Both the position numbers and the translations under genes were made by a program. From contig CAYRYU010000075.1 in the NCBI GenBank assembly GCA_964428355.1, forward strand, positions 1 through 35,687: a stretch of DNA of 35,687 bases, written 5' to 3'. This DNA comes from CAYRYU01 sp964428355. GTDB taxonomy: Bacteria > Muiribacteriota > Ozemobacteria > Ozemobacterales > Ozemobacteraceae. Position 1 is the stretch's first letter, and every line of letters begins with the position of its first letter. This document shows, one piece after another, positions 30,928-35,687 of the stretch. The notes below the pieces were generated by a model. The model did not search any database and had not been told where the DNA came from. It worked only from the letters and a program-made list of their open reading frames with translations.

Positions 30928-31443
30928 ATGAGTCCCGTCATTCCGTTCGACAAGAACCGGCCCCGCAAAACCCCCGGTCAGAAGAAGAGTTCCAGGGAAC
31001 CCGCGCCCGAAAAGTTCCTGCGTTTCACGCTGGGCGGCAAGAGTTTCGCGGTAGAGGCCATCCGGATCGTGGAGGTGGTGATGCCCCGAACCCTGATCCA
31101 GGGCACCGCTTCCGAACCCTTTCTTCTGGGAGCAATCAACCTCAGGGGGAACATCATCCCCGTGACCGACCTTCGCCGCCATCTGGGCCTTGCCTCGGAA
31201 CAGGATTCCCCCAAGGGGCGCTTCCTCGTCTTCCGGGAAAAAGAGCTGTTCTTCGCCGTTTCGGTCGAAAACGTAGATTCGAAGCTTCTCGAGGCTTTTC
31301 GCGAAGCCATTCCCGAGGACGCGAAAGAACCCTTCAAGAACGGAATCCGGGTCGAAGACGTGGTGATTCCCCTTTTCACTCCGGAGGGGCTGCTGACCGA
31401 CCGCGATCTGCACCTCATGCAGAAGGTCCGCGATTCTTTCTGA
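30928..31443 (+). CDS. cheW: CheW-like chemotaxis coupling protein
   Basis: The product has 171 residues. After a ~28-residue Lys/Pro-rich extension the CheW fold is clear: F-L-R-F-T-L-G-G-K-S-F-A-V, I-V-E-V-V, L-L-G-A-I-N-L-R-G-N-I-I-P-V-T-D-L-R, F-F-A-V-S-V-E-N-V. CheW links chemoreceptors to the CheA kinase in signalling arrays. No CheA, CheY or full receptor is in the window. The start ATG 30928 lies two bases past the AAA+ stop with GGAG upstream, so the two genes form one unit, an uncommon pairing. The gene symbol refers to the family only; a stand-alone coupling role with pili is possible. Confidence 0.9.
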   Translation: MSPVIPFDKNRPRKTPGQKKSSREPAPEKFLRFTLGGKSFAVEAIRIVEVVMPRTLIQGTASEPFLLGAINLRGNIIPVTDLRRHLGLASEQDSPKGRFLVFREKELFFAVSVENVDSKLLEAFREAIPEDAKEPFKNGIRVEDVVIPLFTPEGLLTDRDLHLMQKVRDSF

Positions 31444-31590
31444 CCCCTCGCCCGAGGGCAAGCGGAAAAAGGGATAAAGCAGGCATCCCAAACCCCTATC
31501 AGGCAAGGAACCCCAGGAACGCTCCGGCACCCTGAAGGGTCTCTCGCGCTCCTGAGGCGCGCCTGGGGCCGCATGATTATGCCTTGATGT

Positions 31591-32112
31591 CTATTTCGCC
31601 TGGAGCTTCGCAGCGAGGTCCTCGAGAACCTTATCGGGGCCGAGATATTCCTGGCCGTTGTAGCTGTCCGACAGGACTTTTCCCGCCTGGTCGAGCAGCA
31701 CCAGATCCGGGATCCCCGGGCCCGCGTAGGTTCTGATGCCGGTCCCGTTGATCGCGTCATACTTGACGGCGGGCCAGGGCATCTTGGTTTCCGTCATGTA
31801 CTCGAGCATGGCCTGTTCATCCTTGTCGCGGCTGACGAAAACCAGTTCGAAGTTCTGGTCTTCCTTGTTCTTGTTGTAGAATTCGACAAGACGGGGAGTG
31901 AACGCCCGGCAGGGGGGGCACCAATGCGCCGAGAAGTAAACCAGGAGGTATTTGGGGGCGGCCAGATCGACCGTCACCTCCGCTCCGCTCGAGTCGACCA
32001 GCTTTCCTGCCACGTTCTTGAGGATGTCCGCCGTTGGGGCCTGTGCCCACGCCAGACTTCCGAGGGTTCCAAGGAAAAGGACCACCAGTCCGATTCGGAA
32101 AATGCGCTTCAT
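31591..32112 (-). CDS. Secreted thioredoxin-like protein (tryparedoxin/nucleoredoxin type)
   Basis: The product has 173 residues from ATG 32112, with AAGGAG seven bases upstream. A signal peptide (I-G-L-V-V-L-F-L-G-T-L-G-S-L-A-W-A) is likely cleaved after A-W-A. The active site W-C-P-P-C (Cys65, Cys68) is followed by R-A-F-T-P-R-L-V-E-F-Y and the cis-Pro segment G-I-P-D-L-V-L-L. The F-T-P and F-V-S-R-D-K-D features resemble eukaryote-like tryparedoxins and nucleoredoxins, which also occur in many environmental bacteria. It probably reduces disulfides in the periplasm. It stands alone, convergent with cheW across 147 bases that hold only short hairpins (for example ACCCTGAAGGGT). Confidence 0.9.
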   Translation of the reverse strand: MKRIFRIGLVVLFLGTLGSLAWAQAPTADILKNVAGKLVDSSGAEVTVDLAAPKYLLVYFSAHWCPPCRAFTPRLVEFYNKNKEDQNFELVFVSRDKDEQAMLEYMTETKMPWPAVKYDAINGTGIRTYAGPGIPDLVLLDQAGKVLSDSYNGQEYLGPDKVLEDLAAKLQAK

Positions 32113-32240
32113 CGATCTTCTCCTTCCACGATTCTCCGGGTTTTCCCCGCCCGGATGGTAACAGCTTAACATGGGAGCACCGGTCGGATCCAATTTTTCC
32201 CTACCTCCCCGAATCCGGGTCAACCTTTTCCGCTTGGGAG

Positions 32241-32249
32241 TGGTATACT
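32241..32249 (+). promoter_or_regulatory. Candidate extended -10 promoter
   Basis: TGGTATACT contains TATACT (32244-32249) preceded by TG, the extended -10 form, which can work without a good -35; none is visible. The element lies in a short inverted repeat GGAGT/ACTCC (32238-32252) that could be an operator. The predicted leader to the GTG start at 32313 is about 55 bases. Confidence 0.4.
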
Positions 32250-32312
32250 CCAATGAGGTAGGAAAACCCCCATCGATAAGGCAAAATTTCCGGTTCGGGT
32301 GGAGTTTCAACG

Positions 32313-33698
32313 GTGAAGAACTCGAATGATTCCGTGTTTTCCTGGCGGGAAAAGCGGGGATTCACGATGGTGGAGCTTCTGTTCGCCATCGTCATATTCT
32401 CGGTTCTCGCCCTGACCATCTCCCGGATGACCTCCGGGAGCGGGCACCTGCTCAAACTTTCCGCGAACTCCTTCCAGGGTTTCCAACTCGGGTCCAAGGT
32501 CATGGAGGACGTGGTCGAGGAAGGCCGGATCAACGGGGACCTCCTCTCCGTATCCAGCAGGTTCCCCGAGATGATCGCCACCGACTCGGTCCTCAATGCG
32601 CAGTCGGTCTATTTCCGGTATTTCAAGGACCGGGCGGAACCCTGGGGAGTCATCCAGCCCGCGGAGGGAGGAATCCTTCCCGCGGACGGAGCGCTCTTTC
32701 CCACCCTGAAAACCTTCCGGTCAGGGATGAGCGCAAAGCGCAACACCCCCACGGAAAAGCCAGGCTGGGAAAGGAACCTCTGCACTGTCGAGGTGCTCAC
32801 CGAATGGCAGGAGCAGGATGGTGCGAAGCGTCAGTATCTGCTCCCGATCTATTCACCATGTCCGTGGGGGCCGGCGGCCACGGAAACCGCGCTGATCCTT
32901 CCCGAGGACATCCTCAGGTCACGGATCCGCGAGATCCTTTTTCCCGATCTCCCCAACCGGACCTTCGACCAGGCGGTCGCGGAAAAGGGCGCCGACCCTG
33001 ATCTGGTTTTCCACGTCGGAAAGATCGCGGTTTACACCGATGCTCTGGGCGCATCGATGACGGAGCTCACGAAGGAGCTCAAGGAGATGGAAAAGCGCCG
33101 CAAGACGATGATCGCGGCTCCTTCCCATGACCTGGTGAACCTCCAGATCAAGATGACACGGATGATGGAGGGCGCCGCCAGCCTGGTATTCTTCGCGCTC
33201 TCCGAGGTCTCTCCATCTATCCGCGAACTGGACCGGATTGCCGCGGCGGGGAATCTGCCGAAGATTCCCGAAAACCAGTACAAGAAGTGCCTCGGAGCTT
33301 TTCCGAACCGGGCCAGGGAGGTCGAGAAATGGCTCAAGGCCTCGAAGGACTCCTATGAATGGCTCCTCCACCCGGGGTTCAAACTTCTCCTTACGGGAAG
33401 GGAAAAAGAACTGGTCCGCGCCAAGATCCTCGAGGCTTTTCGAGCGATGACCGCGCTGAGCTTCCTTCCGAAAGAGAAATACCGCGATTTCATCAGATCC
33501 GAAACCGCGTTCTGGGAAGGGAAGAACCCCTCCCTCCACCGTCTCTACCTTGCGGAATCCGCTCTGTGCGATGACGTGGAAAGGTTGAAGACGGCTTTCC
33601 CCAACCTCACCGCCATCGTACGGAACTTCAACGACGAGATCAAGCCGTGTGCCGCGCTCGTTCCCGGGCTGACCTCCCGATACCCCGCGGCCCCTTGA
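32313..33698 (+). CDS. Large prepilin-type protein
   Basis: The product has 461 residues from GTG 32313 behind GGTGGAG. The signal K-R-G then F-T-M-V-E-L-L-F-A-I has Gly at -1 and Glu at +5, with the hydrophobic helix to ~38. The head is about 420 residues, far larger than ordinary pilins: residues 55-200 look like a pilin-type mixed fold, and ~235-450 are mostly helical and charged (T-E-L-T-K-E-L-K-E-M-E-K-R-R-K). I do not recognise the helical part. The paralog-B minor pilin gene starts 16 bases after the stop, so the two are probably made together. Confidence 0.8.
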   Translation: MKNSNDSVFSWREKRGFTMVELLFAIVIFSVLALTISRMTSGSGHLLKLSANSFQGFQLGSKVMEDVVEEGRINGDLLSVSSRFPEMIATDSVLNAQSVYFRYFKDRAEPWGVIQPAEGGILPADGALFPTLKTFRSGMSAKRNTPTEKPGWERNLCTVEVLTEWQEQDGAKRQYLLPIYSPCPWGPAATETALILPEDILRSRIREILFPDLPNRTFDQAVAEKGADPDLVFHVGKIAVYTDALGASMTELTKELKEMEKRRKTMIAAPSHDLVNLQIKMTRMMEGAASLVFFALSEVSPSIRELDRIAAAGNLPKIPENQYKKCLGAFPNRAREVEKWLKASKDSYEWLLHPGFKLLLTGREKELVRAKILEAFRAMTALSFLPKEKYRDFIRSETAFWEGKNPSLHRLYLAESALCDDVERLKTAFPNLTAIVRNFNDEIKPCAALVPGLTSRYPAAP

Positions 33699-33714
33699 AG
33701 AGTCGATTTTCGGG

Positions 33715-34977
33715 ATGAAGAAGGAAGCTTCAAGGAGAGGGGTCGCGTTTCCCCTTATCGTCCTCGGGATGCTCGTGGTCATCCCACTCCTCGTGGTCCT
33801 TTTCCAGATGAACCGGGAGTTCACCGGCCAGGTCGCGCATGTGGACGAGGTGATCAGGTGCCGGGCCATCGCGATGTCGGTTTTCCTCACCGTCCAGGCA
33901 AGGATCCGCGAAACCCCCTACTCGAAGAGGTTCTTCACGCCCAAGCCCTTCAGCGAGTTCATGGGGGATTTCCAGGGGGGGGACTACGAGCTGTTCGTCT
34001 CGGATACTCCCGGAAAACCCATGCAGGCCGACATCTACGTATCGGTGACCTTCCGGCGCGTGACACGTCTCTTCTTCTGGCGCGTCCGGATTGAAACCAC
34101 CGTCCTGGATGCCGTCGGACGGCTGATGCCCATCCTCTTCACCTCGCTCGATCCCTCCAGGTTCGGGAACGGGAGTCCCAATTCCACGGCGGATTCCTAC
34201 GTCAACCAGATCCTGGCGGACCGGAAGAACAACCGGAAGATTGCAGCGGAAAAGGTTGCCCAGATCAAACCCCTTGGAAACCTGGATCCGATTCTGGATA
34301 TCCTCCAGGTTCCCGAAAAGAGCCCCGCCGCGAACGATGCGGATCCCGCCGCCGCCACTATCGGACCGGTTCCGCCGCTCCCAGAGCCCCCCAAGGTTCC
34401 CATCTCGTCGGTCATCTTCAAGGAGGATTTCGAGGGGCTCTCGGACGGCCAGTATCCACCCGGTTGGACATACGTCAACAACTACGGGACCGGGAACGTC
34501 AGCTCGGAAAAGGCGGCCGGAGGACAGCGCTCGATGAAGTTCAACTCGGATGCGACGACAACCATCCAGTCGAAGATCCCCATCGACGTCGGGAGCCCTC
34601 CTCCCGACCACCTGATCATCGAAATGGACGTCTGCGTCCAGAACCCCGGAACCAGTTGCTGCGCATTCGGGTGGATGCCGGTAACCAACAATAGCATCTT
34701 CTTCCGGGGTGACGACCAATCCATCTCTTTCGTCGAGGCTCCCGAACAGTTCAGGTCCATCCGGCCCTTTGTCGCCGGGAAATGGTACCACCTGAAGATA
34801 GATTTCAACTCCATCGACCGGAAAACCGATGTCTCCATCGACGGTCAGCCTGCCGGCCCCGGACTTCCCTACAGTTCCTCCGCCCCCGACCATTTCATGA
34901 TCGGAACCGCGCATAACAAGATCGGGAACGGGAACCAGACCTCCTATTTCGACAATATCGAGATCCGCGGGGAATGA
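33715..34977 (+). CDS. Minor-pilin-like protein with lectin-like C-terminal domain (paralog B)
   Basis: The product has 420 residues. The short leader R-R-G is followed by V-A-F-P-L-I-V-L-G, a membrane helix and a head nearly identical to paralog A through the D-I-L-Q-V-P-E-K-S-P stretch. The lectin-like domain (F-K-E-D-F-E-G, P-G-W, W-Y-H-L-K-I-D, S-Y-F-D-N-I-E-I-R-G-E) is more diverged, with two extra adjacent cysteines (T-S-C-C-A-F-G). The start ATG 33715 has only a weak ribosome site; coupling to the gene 16 bases upstream is likely. The coding sequence contains a run of eight G at 33975-33982. Its stop directly abuts the stop of the convergent prepilin gene with no base between. Confidence 0.8.
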   Translation: MKKEASRRGVAFPLIVLGMLVVIPLLVVLFQMNREFTGQVAHVDEVIRCRAIAMSVFLTVQARIRETPYSKRFFTPKPFSEFMGDFQGGDYELFVSDTPGKPMQADIYVSVTFRRVTRLFFWRVRIETTVLDAVGRLMPILFTSLDPSRFGNGSPNSTADSYVNQILADRKNNRKIAAEKVAQIKPLGNLDPILDILQVPEKSPAANDADPAAATIGPVPPLPEPPKVPISSVIFKEDFEGLSDGQYPPGWTYVNNYGTGNVSSEKAAGGQRSMKFNSDATTTIQSKIPIDVGSPPPDHLIIEMDVCVQNPGTSCCAFGWMPVTNNSIFFRGDDQSISFVEAPEQFRSIRPFVAGKWYHLKIDFNSIDRKTDVSIDGQPAGPGLPYSSSAPDHFMIGTAHNKIGNGNQTSYFDNIEIRGE

Positions 34978-35571
34978 TCACTCGTACTCGTCGATCGAGG
35001 AGAAGTTCGAAAGCGCGATCTCGGTGACCACGGCGAGCTCCTTCGGCGCCTGCATTCCCGGCTTTTCGCCTTTCCGCTCGATCATGGCGAGGTGCACCAG
35101 AACCGTTCCCGCCGAGAGGTTCGTGAAGGTGACGCTCTTGATGTTCCCGGATATGACCTTCTTCTGGTCCTTTTCGGGGCCCTTGAAACGGTCGGTGTAG
35201 GAAACGAGGACGAACGGCTCGTCGGCGGGAACCTGGGGCTTCTCGAGGTAGAGCACCTGGAGATTGTTCCGGAGATCCTTCATGACCAGGAAGGGAAGCG
35301 ACGAACCTTCGAGAGGCTTGACTACCTCGGTTGCGTTGTTCAGCGTCTCGTTCAACCGGTCGGTGACCTTCCGCATCTCCATCTGCGAGGAAAGACCCTG
35401 GGTGATCTTCATCGCCGCATACCGTGAATTCCGGAACTGGGCGTAGGCAACTCCGAGCACCAGCAGGAAGATCCCCGAGGCGACGAGAAGTTCCACCATG
35501 GTCATTCCCGTTCCGGGCGCGTTCGAAGGCAACCGGGCGGACCACCGATTCGGGGGCGGATTTCGGATCAT
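34978..35571 (-). CDS. Prepilin-type minor pilin or pseudopilin
   Basis: The product has 197 residues. A 22-residue leader ends G-T-G, then M-T-M-V-E-L-L-V-A-S-G-I-F, giving Gly at -1 and Glu at +5, followed by the pilin helix and a ~140-residue head resembling the GspJ/PilW size class. ATG 35571 has no ribosome site; its promoter places transcription start at or next to the A of the ATG, so it may be translated from a leaderless message. The 3' end abuts the stop of the convergent paralog B gene. Confidence 0.8.
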   Translation of the reverse strand: MIRNPPPNRWSARLPSNAPGTGMTMVELLVASGIFLLVLGVAYAQFRNSRYAAMKITQGLSSQMEMRKVTDRLNETLNNATEVVKPLEGSSLPFLVMKDLRNNLQVLYLEKPQVPADEPFVLVSYTDRFKGPEKDQKKVISGNIKSVTFTNLSAGTVLVHLAMIERKGEKPGMQAPKELAVVTEIALSNFSSIDEYE

Positions 35572-35577
35572 ACAGGT

Positions 35578-35606
35578 AAGATAGAACGGTCAGCTGGTCC
35601 TGTCAA
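35578..35606 (-). promoter_or_regulatory. Sigma-70 promoter giving a leaderless mRNA
   Basis: On the minus strand TTGACA (35601-35606) and TATCTT (35578-35583) are spaced by 17 bases. Only six bases separate the -10 from the ATG at 35571, so transcription should start at or beside the start codon. Confidence 0.6.
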
Positions 35607-35634
35607 CGTAGGAGTCGAGTCTCAATTTTCGGGG

Positions 35635-35650
35635 CGGCATGGGTTTTGCC
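35635..35650 (+). promoter_or_regulatory. Candidate sigma-54 promoter reading out of the window
   Basis: CGGCATG, four bases, then TTGCC matches the -24/-12 consensus with the invariant GG (35636-35637) and GC (35648-35649) twelve bases apart. The predicted start is near 35661. An ATG at 35681 begins too close to the window end to judge the gene. Confidence 0.4.
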
Positions 35651-35687
35651 AAATTTGTATAAAACCAATCCGCAAGCCCCATGACCG

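Noticed and set aside
31444..31590. Strong terminator between cheW and the thioredoxin-like gene
   Set aside because: Only short stems such as ACCCTGAAGGGT and GCATGATTATGC are visible, with no T-runs.
33730..34914. 394-codon frame antisense to paralog B
   Set aside because: Opposite a clear paralog-supported gene; a Gly/Asp-rich shadow.

Overview
The window is dense, high-GC bacterial DNA. Most neighbouring genes overlap or lie within a few bases of each other. Lipoprotein signals, a TolC-type outer-membrane channel and prepilin signals indicate a two-membrane (Gram-negative type) cell. A run of exactly 100 N (19600-19699) marks a scaffold join, so this is probably a draft or metagenome-assembled genome. 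Several pilin-like genes together with HEAT-repeat, PilZ and CheW proteins recall deep-branching groups such as Candidatus Riflebacteria. That assignment is only an impression; a marker-gene tree would be needed. I saw no tRNA, rRNA or CRISPR array.

Layout. (1) 1-4415, minus strand: a cut prepilin gene, a membrane TPR protein, a B12-type radical SAM enzyme and, just upstream of the enzyme, a 379-residue protein. That protein has a RiPP-leader-like N-terminus, a signal-like hydrophobic segment and a recurring Gly-Ile/Ala-Arg motif. This pair is the best candidate for an undescribed system. (2) 4509-9931, plus strand: a consensus sigma-70 promoter drives metK, a polysaccharide deacetylase and nadB, followed by a Na/phosphate cotransporter-like gene and a hairpin. 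(3) 10005-11212, minus strand: a HAMP membrane protein and a small secreted protein. (4) 11277-19599, plus strand: a six-gene export operon with a secreted protein, a TolC-type channel, two lipoprotein membrane-fusion proteins (one a tandem fusion of two adaptors), a MacB/LolD-type ATPase and a permease cut by the gap. A long palindrome follows the gap. (5) 19765-27647, minus strand: a HEAT-repeat membrane protein and a set of minor pilins, one with 42-base repeats and a Gly-rich, Cys-terminated tail. (6) 27694-31443: a double-PilZ protein diverging from a Ycf46-like AAA+ ATPase and CheW, with a palindrome between them. (7) 31591-35687: a secreted thioredoxin-like protein, a large prepilin-type protein, a second lectin-like minor pilin paralogous and inverted relative to the one at 26361-27647, a convergent prepilin gene, and a possible sigma-54 promoter pointing out of the window.

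Eight prepilin-type N-termini occur here, but no pilus motor, platform protein, secretin or prepilin peptidase. This looks like an accessory block that supplies minor or tip subunits to a type IV pilus or type II-like secretion machine encoded elsewhere. The PilZ, CheW and AAA+ genes are plausible signalling partners by position only. Start codons were chosen by Shine-Dalgarno spacing, and alternatives are given in the entries.
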